The notes beneath the pieces were generated by a model. The model had not been told where the DNA came from. It saw nothing but the letters and a program-made list of their open reading frames with translations, and did no database searches. A stretch of DNA of 64,000 nucleotides from contig NZ_JAFCME010000032.1 of the NCBI RefSeq assembly GCF_018130065.1, positions 1 to 64,000 of the forward strand, read 5' to 3'. The first letter of the stretch is position 1, and every line of letters begins with the position of its first letter. Of the stretch, positions 25,425 to 32,713 are shown one piece after another. The position numbers and the translations under genes were made by a program. The stretch is from Bradyrhizobium sp. AUGA SZCCT0158 (lineage in GTDB: Bacteria; Pseudomonadota; Alphaproteobacteria; Rhizobiales; Xanthobacteraceae).

Positions 25425-25598
25425 ATGACCGCATTTCAGAAACAGCCGAGCGTCGACCAACGGGCCGCCATGAGCAGCGAACTTTGCGCGACCGAACTGG
25501 ATGCGGTGATTGGCGGCACGTCCTGGTTTGAAGTCCTGAGCAATATTTTCAAAGCGCAGAACGAGACGCTCAAATCCATCGCCGGGAATACTCGGTAA
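25425..25598 (+). CDS. Small protein with double-glycine leader-like motif (57 aa)
   Basis: A 57-residue protein: MTAFQKQPSVDQRAAMSSEL, then CATELDAVIGG, then the 26-residue tail TSWFEVLSNIFKAQNETLKS-IAGNTR, which could form an amphipathic helix. ELDxVxGG matches double-glycine leaders. The ATG at 25425 has CCGGAGCG about 8 bases upstream. A start at 25392 would add eleven residues lying nearer the CRP-like site. Divergent from the 54-aa gene. A related lineage-specific microprotein role is possible without any export. Confidence 0.7.
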   Translation: MTAFQKQPSVDQRAAMSSELCATELDAVIGGTSWFEVLSNIFKAQNETLKSIAGNTR

Positions 25599-25729
25599 GA
25601 AATTGTTGCGTGCGATTGACCGAACCGGAGCCAGCTACTGGTTGACAAGCCAACGAGAGCGGATCGTAATACTACCTAAGATCGAACAACGGGCGAACGG
25701 CAGCTGGCGCAACGTCAAGCGGCCCGGCC

Positions 25730-25759
25730 CCTAAGCGTCTTGAATTCCTAAGCGTCTTG
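25730..25759. repeat. Two tandem copies of CCTAAGCGTCTTG
   Basis: The 13-base word starts at 25730 and again at 25747 (period 17). It lies upstream of the small membrane protein gene. Two copies are too few for any array; possibly a slippage product or a paired binding site. Confidence 0.5.
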
Positions 25760-25831
25760 CTTCCTGAACGTGTTGGCTTCGAGGGCAGCGACCGCGGGAA
25801 ACCGCGGCGCTCAGCAATGGGGAGGATGGTC

Positions 25832-25972
25832 GTGATTGAATCTCTCATCATTGCCGGCTGGCTGTTGCCGATGATCGGGTTTGTCCTGGTCGGAGGCTAT
25901 CTGGCCGCGATCGTCAACGCCGTCATTGGCGCGGTGATCCTCCTGATCATTGTCGGCTTCTTCAAGAAGTAG
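25832..25972 (+). CDS. Small GlsB/YeaQ-like membrane protein
   Basis: About 46 residues from GTG 25832, or 49 from ATG 25826 and 52 from ATG 25817. Two hydrophobic helices are visible: ESLIIAGWLLPMIGFVLVGG and the C-terminal NAVIGAVILLIIVGFFKK. The second matches the end of the GlsB/YeaQ/YmgE (transglycosylase-associated) stress family, which is normally about 80 aa, so this is a short version. GGGGAGGA at 25819-25826 favours the GTG start. Product is an inner-membrane microprotein. Confidence 0.6.
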   Translation: MIESLIIAGWLLPMIGFVLVGGYLAAIVNAVIGAVILLIIVGFFKK

Positions 25973-26285
25973 CCCGATCAAGAACCAGCTTCGGCCGTTC
26001 GCGCGCGATCTTTGCGCCGCGGCAACGCTGCTGAAAGAGGCGGCCCCAGCGCGGGGGGAGAGCTGAGGCCGCCTTTGGCCGGACGCGACGGGGCTGGTTC
26101 GTGTCCGGACGTGCCCGACTAAGCTCCCCGGCAGTTATTTGTTCCCAACAGACGGCGGCGGCAATAATTTCGGGGCATCGGCCGGGAACCCACGGCGACG
26201 TCGCGGATTATGAGTTTCGTGGTGGGATGCCCATCATCATCTTGCGGCTGGGGGCCGTTTTCCTGTGACCGGAGCTCGACGACGA
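25973..26285. other. Noncoding gap with terminator-like hairpin
   Basis: The only clear structure in these 313 bases is AGGCGGCC (26038-26045) pairing with GGCCGCCT (26067-26074), followed by TTGG. It could end the small membrane protein transcript. The remainder, including an AT-richer stretch near 26135-26175, shows no gene. Confidence 0.45.
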
Positions 26286-26555
26286 ATGGATGGTGCCGAA
26301 GTACCAGTGAGTTTTGATGTTCCTGCCATCATCCGGAAATGGCCGTCGCTCCACAACGCCCGCCGCCTCGACAGCTCCGGCCCCTATATGGTGTTCGAGG
26401 GCACTCTCGATGAGTGCATGAGGGAATTCATGGCCAAGCCTGAATCGACCCGGCACCTGTACGAGATTGTGACAGCGCCGCAGCCGCCAATGATCCCCGA
26501 GGTCCTGTCCGCCGAGCACGTCGCCGAGTTGGTGAGGCTGCGCGAATTTCTTTAG
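26286..26555 (+). CDS. Hypothetical protein (about 89 aa)
   Basis: A soluble protein of 89 residues from ATG 26286, or 96 from GTG 26265. It begins MDGAEVPVSFDVPAIIRKWP and continues with GPYMVFEGTLDECMREFMAK, which reads like a short alpha/beta fold, ending in AEHVAELVRLREFL. The family is not recognised. Codon usage looks native. It belongs to a run of very small genes between the peptide transporter and tRNA-Pro. Confidence 0.55.
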   Translation: MDGAEVPVSFDVPAIIRKWPSLHNARRLDSSGPYMVFEGTLDECMREFMAKPESTRHLYEIVTAPQPPMIPEVLSAEHVAELVRLREFL

Positions 26556-26619
26556 CAGCAGCGGGCTTACCAGCGTTGACGCGCCTTAGGGCCAGAAAAT
26601 TCATTAACCAGCGAGCGCT

Positions 26620-26706
26620 ATGGTTCGGGCAATCGCGGACGGCTCAAGACCCCCCGCGAGACGTAAATGCGTAGGGAAACCCACCGCCTCAACCCGGTGG
26701 GTTTTT
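26620..26706 (+). ncRNA. Putative small RNA or leader ending in an intrinsic terminator
   Basis: From about 26620 the sequence can form CGCGG/CCGCG (about 26635-26660, loop containing CCCC) and then the strong terminator stem described at 26677-26706. No ORF with support covers it, and the terminator lies only 20 bases before the next gene's ATG, so it would end a transcript begun upstream. Either the hypothetical gene at 26286 ends here or an independent RNA does. Boundaries are estimates. Confidence 0.35.
26677..26706 (+). terminator. Intrinsic terminator
   Basis: AAACCCACCG (26677-26686) pairs with CGGTGGGTTT (26695-26704) around an 8-base loop, with the T-run extending to 26706. It lies 151 bases after the stop at 26555 and 20 bases before ATG 26727, so an attenuator for the next gene is also possible. 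Confidence 0.75.
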
Positions 26707-26726
26707 CCGTCGGAAGGGCGTCGCCA

Positions 26727-26882
26727 ATGTCATTATCATCAGCCAAGAATTATGCGCTGCGCGCGGAGCGCTGTCAGGACGCCAAGGAAGCCGCCGACCT
26801 TCTGGCAAAGGCGATCCTGGAATTGGCGGCATCGATCGAAGCCACCGATGCAAAAGTGAAGAAGATGAACAAGTCGGGTTGA
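26727..26882 (+). CDS. Hypothetical helical protein (51 aa)
   Basis: A 51-residue protein starting MSLSSAKNYALRAERCQDAK and continuing EAADLLAKAILELAASIEAT, then a Lys-rich end. It is predicted almost wholly alpha-helical and slightly amphipathic. ATG 26727 is favoured because the upstream in-frame codons run through a terminator hairpin. The ribosome-binding site (GGAAGGGCG) is moderate. Family unknown. Confidence 0.5.
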   Translation: MSLSSAKNYALRAERCQDAKEAADLLAKAILELAASIEATDAKVKKMNKSG

Positions 26883-27001
26883 GATTCCGCTTCCCACCCC
26901 GGCGGCCCGCAATCGGGCGCGCCGGTTCCCCGTTTACGTTAAAATCACATCCTCGACCACGCCGAACGGCCCGGTGCTAATGATTCCTTAACGAGGGAAT
27001 T

Positions 27002-27154
27002 ATGATCAACGGACGCAGAAACGCAGTCGTCGGACTGACCACGATTTTCACTTTTGTGATCGTCGAACTGGCCGTGGTCGTTTGCGCGGTCGGATTGGTG
27101 CTCGAACTGGTGTTCGACGTGGACGTTCCGCTTCTTGCTTTCAACGACGAGTGA
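27002..27154 (+). CDS. Small single-pass membrane protein (50 aa)
   Basis: A 50-residue frame: MINGRRNAVVGLTTIFTFVI, then VELAVVVCAVGLVLELVF and an acidic tail DVDVPLLAFNDE. The positive N-terminus, about 28 hydrophobic residues and acidic C-terminus give a plausible N-in single-pass protein. GAGGGA lies just upstream of the ATG. It is one of the microproteins in this region; the family is not recognised. Confidence 0.5.
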   Translation: MINGRRNAVVGLTTIFTFVIVELAVVVCAVGLVLELVFDVDVPLLAFNDE

Positions 27155-27328
27155 GGCAGAGGACGGCGGCCCTCATCCGCGGACCGGCTGCGAGAATAAG
27201 TCCACCACCGAAATTGAAGTCATGGGGGCTGTCTAGGCTAGCAGTCAAAGCATTGCCAAGTCCGCGTATGCACCGATGTTACTTCCGCATTACGCCTCGG
27301 CCCGAGCGGCCTCATATCAATTAGTCCG

Positions 27329-28291
27329 CTACTCGATCACCTTGTCGGCCATGAGCAGCACCGACTCCGGAATGGTCAATCCAAGCCCTTTGGCTGTGCG
27401 GAGGTTCACGACGAACAGAAATTTTGTGGGCTGCTCGACGGGTATCTCGGCTGGCTTCCCGCCCTTGAGAATACGATCGACGTATCGGGCGGCTAAACTG
27501 AAAAAACCTGGGACATCAGGGCCGTAACTCATCAAGCCGCCCTCCGTCACGTAGGTGTTCACCTGATAAATGGTCGGCAATCCGGATTTAAGGGCGATAC
27601 CAGGAATGGCCGGACGCACTGGGTCTGCTAGAACATACACAGCGTCGCAGTTAGCGGACTTCATTTCCGCAAATGCCCTTTCCAGGTCGTCAGGATTTGG
27701 CGCGACAAAGCCCTCTGCGAAAATGGCCATTGAGGCGGCAGCCTGTTTGGCGACCTCCAACAGGCGCGGATGGGTTGGATTATTCGAGATCAAGACTCCG
27801 ATCATTTTTACGTTCGGAAGAACCAGACGGATTATGTCCAGCGTCTTCGTCGTGGTATCGCCGAACATGTTTGCCACGCCAGTGATGTTTCCACCCGGCC
27901 GAGCAAAGCTCTCGACGAATCCGGAGCCAACAGGATCGCTCGCCGGGGACATCACAATCGGAATAGTCGACGTCGCCTTCTGTGCGGCCGCGACGGCTGG
28001 TGTGGCCTCTGCAACGATGACATCTGGCCTCAGGCCAACCACCTCTTTCAGGAGATCGGGTAGGATGGCGTAGTGCCCATTCGCGGCGCGGACATCGAGG
28101 ATGAGGTTCTTACCCTCTTCATAGCCCAGCTGCCGAAGCGCTTCCCTTAAGATCGGTACGGCTATAGTGGTTCTGCCAGAGCCGACGTAGGCCACGCGCC
28201 ACTGCCGCGAACGATCCGCCTTCGCCGCTCCGGCCACCAAGAGACCAAGACAAGCCGTCAGCATTCGGCGGCGGGCGATCGGTCGACGCAT
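27329..28291 (-). CDS. Solitary ABC transporter substrate-binding protein (ABC_sub_bind type)
   Basis: A 320-aa periplasmic binding protein of the ABC_sub_bind (PF04392-type) group. The N-terminus MRRPIARRRMLTACLGLLVA is an export signal with several arginines. Landmarks include WRVAYVGSGRT, LREALRQLGYEEGKNLILDV, PDVIVAEATPAVAAAQKAT and IPIVMSPASDPVGSGFVESF. ATG 28291 is chosen as the signal start; the frame continues upstream to 28429. No permease or ATPase is adjacent. The gene looks less GC-rich than neighbours and lies at the 3' side of tRNA-Pro, hinting at acquisition. Confidence 0.86.
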   Translation of the reverse strand: MRRPIARRRMLTACLGLLVAGAAKADRSRQWRVAYVGSGRTTIAVPILREALRQLGYEEGKNLILDVRAANGHYAILPDLLKEVVGLRPDVIVAEATPAVAAAQKATSTIPIVMSPASDPVGSGFVESFARPGGNITGVANMFGDTTTKTLDIIRLVLPNVKMIGVLISNNPTHPRLLEVAKQAAASMAIFAEGFVAPNPDDLERAFAEMKSANCDAVYVLADPVRPAIPGIALKSGLPTIYQVNTYVTEGGLMSYGPDVPGFFSLAARYVDRILKGGKPAEIPVEQPTKFLFVVNLRTAKGLGLTIPESVLLMADKVIE

Positions 28292-28443
28292 GAGCCAGCG
28301 CTCCACGTTGATGGATGAGACTAGCCCAGATACGCCTAAGAGAAATAAATTCTTGATGTCTACAAGATCATACCACCCACGGAGGTGTTGGGAGCTCTCC
28401 GGTGGTTTCAGGTAGTAGAAAGCTCCCATGTTGGGGCTTTTAA

Positions 28444-28521
28444 TGGTCGGAGCGAGAGGATTTGAACCTCCGACCCCTAGTCTCCCAGACTAGTGCGCTA
28501 ACCGGGCTGCGCCACGCTCCG
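28444..28521 (-). tRNA. tRNA-Pro (anticodon GGG)
   Basis: On the minus strand the acceptor stem CGGAGCG pairs with CGCTCCG, the D arm is GCGC-AGCCCGGTTA-GCGC, the anticodon arm CTAGT-CTGGGAG-ACTAG gives anticodon GGG, and the T arm is GGAGG-TTCAAAT-CCTCT. The 3' CCA is encoded (28444-28446). All helices fold by eye. Confidence 0.95.
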
Positions 28522-28635
28522 ATGCCGTTCCATTAGCTGCGATCGGCGCCCCGCGCAAGGCGCGCGATCCGCACCGTAAACGAGCTGCATTCGACCCCAA
28601 AAAACACCCGCCTAACGCCGGTTCCGGCCCTGCCC

Positions 28636-29205
28636 TCAGCCATCCTTCAGCGCGTTATCCAGCAATTGCCGGCAGGCCACCAGGTCCTGCAGCACGCGTT
28701 CGAGGCGTTCGCGGTCGGGGCCGCCTACCGGGCCGGGCGCGGCAGCCGCCTTGCCCTTGCCGAAGGGGGCGAGGAAACCGTCCTCATCGGTATCGACGAA
28801 GCGGTAGTCGATTTCCGTGGCTTCGCCCTCGTAATCATCGTCATCGGATCCGGCGAGCGCACCTGCGCCCTCCTCGGGCTCCTGCAGGCTGAGGCCGATC
28901 GCCTCCTCGACCGCGCCGAACGAGACGGCAGAGTTCTGGTCGCTCAGACCCTGCACCGATTTGACGCCGTGTTCTTTCAGGATCCGCTGCACACCGCGGA
29001 TGGTGTAGCCCTCGCCGTACAGCAGGCGGCGGATGCCCTTGAGCAGATCGACGTCGTCGGGGCGGTAATAGCGCCGCCCGCCGCTTCGCTTCATCGGCTT
29101 GATCTGAGTGAATCGCGTTTCCCAAAATCGCAGCACATGCTGGGGAATATCGAGATCGTCCGCGACCTCGCTGATGGTACGGAACGCATCCGGCGCCTTG
29201 TCCAA
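28636..29205 (-). CDS. MerR family transcriptional regulator
   Basis: A 189-aa regulator. The N-terminal MerR winged helix spans about 10-75: ISEVADDLDIPQHVLRFWET, then KPMKRSGGRRYYRPDDVDLL and LLYGEGYTIRGVQRILKEHG. The rest is acidic (SDDDDYEGEATEIDYRFVDT) and ends with a short helix (VLQDLVACRQLLDNAL). It lacks the cysteine metal site of classic MerR. This gene follows ihfA in many alphaproteobacteria; its target is unknown to me. Gap to ihfA is 112 bases and contains AT-rich DNA, so it may have its own promoter. Confidence 0.88.
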   Translation of the reverse strand: MDKAPDAFRTISEVADDLDIPQHVLRFWETRFTQIKPMKRSGGRRYYRPDDVDLLKGIRRLLYGEGYTIRGVQRILKEHGVKSVQGLSDQNSAVSFGAVEEAIGLSLQEPEEGAGALAGSDDDDYEGEATEIDYRFVDTDEDGFLAPFGKGKAAAAPGPVGGPDRERLERVLQDLVACRQLLDNALKDG

Positions 29206-29317
29206 ATGCCAGCTCCTCTCAGCTCTAGAGAATGAAGAGAAACTCTAAACGCCTAACATGACTATCTTCACGCGCATTCTTGACGCGAACTGAACTTCGC
29301 CTCGCGCTGAAAACGCC

Positions 29318-29647
29318 TCAATCGTCCTTGGCATCACCGTTGGTCACCGCGTGACCATTGATGCGCTGCTTCAAAATAGCCGACGGCTTGAACACCATCA
29401 CGCGTCGCGGAGAGATTGGTACTTCGGTGCCGGTCTTCGGGTTACGTCCGATCCGTTGACCCTTCTTGCGCACCATGAACGAGCCGAACGACGACAGCTT
29501 CACCGTCTCGCCCTTCTCAAGACAATCGGTGATCTCTTTCAAAACGAGTTCGACGAACGCAGACGACTCCGTTCGCGACAAGCCCACCTTCTGGTAGACC
29601 GCCTCGCACAAATCAACGCGTGTGACTGTTTTTCCTGTCCCGGTCAT
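29318..29647 (-). CDS. ihfA: Integration host factor subunit alpha
   Basis: A 109-aa DNA-bending protein that pairs with IhfB. Features are TVTRVDLCEAVYQKVGLSRT at the N-terminal helices, KLSSFGSFMVRKKGQRIGRN (start of the beta arm), the DNA-intercalating NPKTG loop and VMVFKPSAILKQRING. ATG 29647 gives the family's usual length plus a short C-terminal tail; upstream codons to 29707 lack conservation. It is followed by the MerR gene and preceded by fabH. Confidence 0.95.
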   Translation of the reverse strand: MTGTGKTVTRVDLCEAVYQKVGLSRTESSAFVELVLKEITDCLEKGETVKLSSFGSFMVRKKGQRIGRNPKTGTEVPISPRRVMVFKPSAILKQRINGHAVTNGDAKDD

Positions 29648-29777
29648 CGCCTGCCCCGCACTCTCGGCGAACAATTTATTCCCTGAAATTATGAGGTTAG
29701 CACGCAATGGTCAACAGCCACCATCATGCACACGCATGAAACAGCACAACCACTTTGTAGGGTATTTTACTTAAGGC

Positions 29778-30755
29778 TCACCAGCGGACGAGCGCGGAAC
29801 CCCAGGTGAAGCCGCCACCCATCGCTTCCAGCAGCACCAGATCGCCCTTCTTGACGCGTCCGTCCTTGACCGCGACGTTGAGCGCCAGCGGGATCGACGC
29901 CGCCGACGTATTGCCGTGCAGATCGACGGTCAGAACCACCTTCTGCGGCGCAATATGCAGCTTATGCGCCGAAGCATCGATGATTCGCTTGTTGGCCTGA
30001 TGCGGGACGAACCAGTCGATCTCCTCGGCGGAAGCCCCGGTGGCGTTGAACGCATCGACGATCACATCGGTGATCATGCCGACCGCGTGCTTGAAGACTT
30101 CGCGGCCCTCCATGCGGAGGTGGCCGACGGTCTGGGTCGAAGACGGCCCGCCATCGACAAACAGCTTTGACTTATGCCGTCCGTCGGAACGCAGATGCGT
30201 GGTCAGGATGCCACGGTCGGTCGGCTTGCCGGGCTGGTCCTGGGCCTCGAGCACGACGGCGCCGGCGCCGTCGCCGAACAGCACGCAGGTACCGCGGTCG
30301 CTCCAGTCGAGAATGCGCGAGAACGTTTCCGCACCGATCACCAGCGCCCGCTTGTGCGAGCCCGAGCGCAGGAAATTGTCGGCGGTCGCCAGCGCAAAGA
30401 TGAAGCCGGAGCAGACCGCCTGCAGGTCGAAGGCGACGCCGTGATTGATGCCTAGCGCGTGCTGGACCGCAACCGCGGTCGCCGGAAAGGTGTTGTCCGG
30501 CGTCGACGTCGCCAGCACGATCAGATCGATTTGCTGCGCGTCGATGCCGGCATGGTCGAGCGCGGCGCGCGCGGCGTTGATCGCCAAATGCGAGGTGAAC
30601 TCGCCGTCCGCGGCGATATGGCGCTGCCGGATACCGGTGCGCTGCACGATCCACTCGTCCGACGTATCGATCCGATCAGCCAGTTCGGCATTGGTCAGGA
30701 CCTTCCGCGGCAGATAGGAGCCGCAGCCTAGCACGACCGAACGTTTAGCAGTCAC
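29778..30755 (-). CDS. fabH: Beta-ketoacyl-ACP synthase III
   Basis: A 325-aa initiator of fatty-acid synthesis that condenses acetyl-CoA with malonyl-ACP in the cytoplasm. The Cys-His-Asn triad is visible in LQAVCSGFIFALA (Cys), DWFVPHQANKRI (His) and DLHGNTSAASIPLAL (Asn). The N-terminus GCGSYLPRKVLTNAELADRI is typical. Its start overlaps the plsX stop (ATGA), consistent with the plsX-fabH operon found widely in bacteria. Confidence 0.96.
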   Translation of the reverse strand: MTAKRSVVLGCGSYLPRKVLTNAELADRIDTSDEWIVQRTGIRQRHIAADGEFTSHLAINAARAALDHAGIDAQQIDLIVLATSTPDNTFPATAVAVQHALGINHGVAFDLQAVCSGFIFALATADNFLRSGSHKRALVIGAETFSRILDWSDRGTCVLFGDGAGAVVLEAQDQPGKPTDRGILTTHLRSDGRHKSKLFVDGGPSSTQTVGHLRMEGREVFKHAVGMITDVIVDAFNATGASAEEIDWFVPHQANKRIIDASAHKLHIAPQKVVLTVDLHGNTSAASIPLALNVAVKDGRVKKGDLVLLEAMGGGFTWGSALVRW

Positions 30756-31813
30756 GAGACAGCCTCCTGCGCGGTTTGCGCTTGAGCCAGCGCACTGCCG
30801 TCGCGATTAAGCATCTGATTGATCTTGGTGAGGAGATCGCAGCGGACCATCTCATAGCCAACATCGACCGCGTAAGCAAAGCCTTCGGCGTTGGTTCCAC
30901 CATGGCTTTTGACCACCACGCCCTTGAGGCCGAGCAGCACGCCGCCATTGGATTTATTGGGGTCGAGCTTGTGCCGCAAGGCCGTGAAGGCGTTGCGGGC
31001 GAACAAATAGCCGATACGGGACCGCCAGCTCGACGCCATGGCGCTGCGGAGGAACTCCGACATCTGGCGCGCGGTTCCCTCGGCGGCCTTCAGCGCGATG
31101 TTGCCGGAAAAGCCTTCGGTCACGATCACGTCGGCGGCGCCCTTGCCGATCCCGTCGCCCTCGACGAAGCCGATATAGTCGAGCTCCGGCAGGTTCATCG
31201 CGCGCAGCTGTTCGGAGGCGGCGCGGATTTCCTCGCCGCCCTTCACTTCCTCGGTCCCGATATTGAGCAGGCCGACGGTCGGGCGCGGCTTGCCGAACAG
31301 CACGCTCGCCATCGCGCCGCCCATCACCGCCAGCGCCACCAGATGATGATGGTCGCCGCCGATGCTGGCGCCGAGGTCAAGCACGACGGAATCGCCGCGC
31401 ATCGTCGGCCACACGCCGGCAATGGCCGGCCGATCGATCCCCGGCATGGTGTGCAAATGAAAGCGCGCCATCGCCATCAGCGCGCCGGTATTGCCGGCAG
31501 ATACCGCGACGTCGGCCTTGCCCTCTTTCACTGCGTCGATCGCAAACCACATCGACGACTTCTTGCGGCCGCGGCGCAGTGCCTGGCTCGGCTTGTCGTG
31601 CATGCTGACGGTGACGTCGGTATGGGTGACACGCGAGGCCTTCTTCATGGCCGGATGTTTGGCGAGCTCCGCCTCGATCAGCGCGCTGTCGCCGTACAGC
31701 AGAAACTCGATGTCGGGATGCCGGGCCAATGCCCTTGCAGCGCCGGGAATGATGACCGATGCGCCGACATCGCCACCCATGGCGTCAAGCGCGATTCGAA
31801 CCTTTTGAGGCAT
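30752..31813 (-). CDS. plsX: Phosphate acyltransferase PlsX
   Basis: A 353-aa enzyme that makes acyl-phosphate from acyl-ACP for phospholipid synthesis. Typical motifs are RIALDAMGGDVGASVIIPGA at the N-terminus, VSAGNTGALMAMA, GNIALKAAEGTARQMSEF and VVVKSHGGTNAEGFAYAV. ATG 31813 starts directly at the domain; the open frame to 31969 lies in unconserved DNA. Coupled to fabH by a four-base overlap. Confidence 0.96.
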   Translation of the reverse strand: MPQKVRIALDAMGGDVGASVIIPGAARALARHPDIEFLLYGDSALIEAELAKHPAMKKASRVTHTDVTVSMHDKPSQALRRGRKKSSMWFAIDAVKEGKADVAVSAGNTGALMAMARFHLHTMPGIDRPAIAGVWPTMRGDSVVLDLGASIGGDHHHLVALAVMGGAMASVLFGKPRPTVGLLNIGTEEVKGGEEIRAASEQLRAMNLPELDYIGFVEGDGIGKGAADVIVTEGFSGNIALKAAEGTARQMSEFLRSAMASSWRSRIGYLFARNAFTALRHKLDPNKSNGGVLLGLKGVVVKSHGGTNAEGFAYAVDVGYEMVRCDLLTKINQMLNRDGSALAQAQTAQEAVS

Positions 31814-32115
31814 GAACGTCCCGGAAACCTGATCTCTTGCAGCCCTGTTAGAGCCCGGCCGCGCGCTGGAAGCATCCGCCGATAGCGGTGCTCGGCGGAG
31901 CGCATCGCTATCGCCCCCGCCGGGCCGCGACAATAGCGTGTCCCCGTTCTGACACAACCTCTTGACCACGGTCTTTGGGGAATGGGACCCAGCACCGCCC
32001 GCAATCGGGAATACAATGTAATATTAGCAAATTCAGTATGTTATGCAAGATTCCTGATGAGGCATCAGAGCCACATCAAGTGAAATCCTGCTTCACCGGC
32101 CACTTTAAGTGTCGG
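31814..32115. other. Intergenic region upstream of plsX
   Basis: These 302 bases separate the DUF177 gene from plsX on the same strand. The stretch 32005-32060 is clearly AT-rich for this genome (ATACAATGTAATATTAGCAA) and likely holds the plsX promoter. No gene or named riboswitch is seen. Confidence 0.55.
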
Positions 32116-32703
32116 TTACTTGTCTTTGGGCTTCTTTGAGCCCGACTTTTTCGGCGTAACCTTTAGCGCCTTGAGCGCCGCAAATGGGTGATCCTCGGGG
32201 TCAGGGGCTTCGACCAAGGGTTCAAAAACCGCGTCCGGTTTGCGCGGATAGGGATCGACCGCGAGATACAGCGCGTCGGTCGCAAGCCGGCCGAGATCGA
32301 TGATGCCGTTGTCGATCGGCTCCGGCGGATCGGGCGTGTCCTCGTCGCTCTCTTCAGCCTCGTCGACCAGCGCGGCCATCTGCGGAATCTGGTCCGGCGG
32401 CGCGAAGATCAGATCGATCGGCTCGTCGATATCGCTCTCCATCTCCTCCAGCGTCACCACGCAGGTCTGCCCGATCCGCGCCCGCACGCGCCCCTCGACC
32501 TGAAAGCGGCCGCCGCTTTTGGGTATCACGTCGAACGAGGCCTGCAGCATCAGCACCTCGCGCAGGCTTCCCATATCCGCCACCGCAACACGCGTGGCCT
32601 GATCGGCCTCGAGGTCGCGATGCAGACCCGTGTCCGGAATTTTCTCCACCGCGACGGGAACGCGCCACGGGTCCGGCTTCTCGATCATGGCACTCTTGGT
32701 CAT
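32116..32703 (-). CDS. DUF177 (YceD-like) domain protein
   Basis: A 195-aa acidic protein of the DUF177/YceD family, usually encoded beside rpmF or plsX and linked to 23S rRNA or lipid gene contexts. Motifs include WRVPVAVEKIPDTGLHRDLE, RVRARIGQTCVVTLEEMESD and VDPYPRKPDAVFEP. ATG 32703 is preferred because MTKSAMIEKPDPWRVP is the usual beginning; upstream frame overlaps the neighbouring gene. rpmF itself is not here. A Lys-rich tail (KKSGSKKPKDK) ends it. Confidence 0.85.
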   Translation of the reverse strand: MTKSAMIEKPDPWRVPVAVEKIPDTGLHRDLEADQATRVAVADMGSLREVLMLQASFDVIPKSGGRFQVEGRVRARIGQTCVVTLEEMESDIDEPIDLIFAPPDQIPQMAALVDEAEESDEDTPDPPEPIDNGIIDLGRLATDALYLAVDPYPRKPDAVFEPLVEAPDPEDHPFAALKALKVTPKKSGSKKPKDK

Positions 32704-32713
32704 CGCCGTTTGC

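Noticed and set aside
25730..25759. Short tandem repeat considered as a CRISPR remnant
   Set aside because: Only two 13-base copies with a 4-base gap and no cas genes.
25081..28521. Prophage or integrative element at tRNA-Pro
   Set aside because: No integrase, phage or conjugation gene and no duplicated tRNA 3' end were found in the window.
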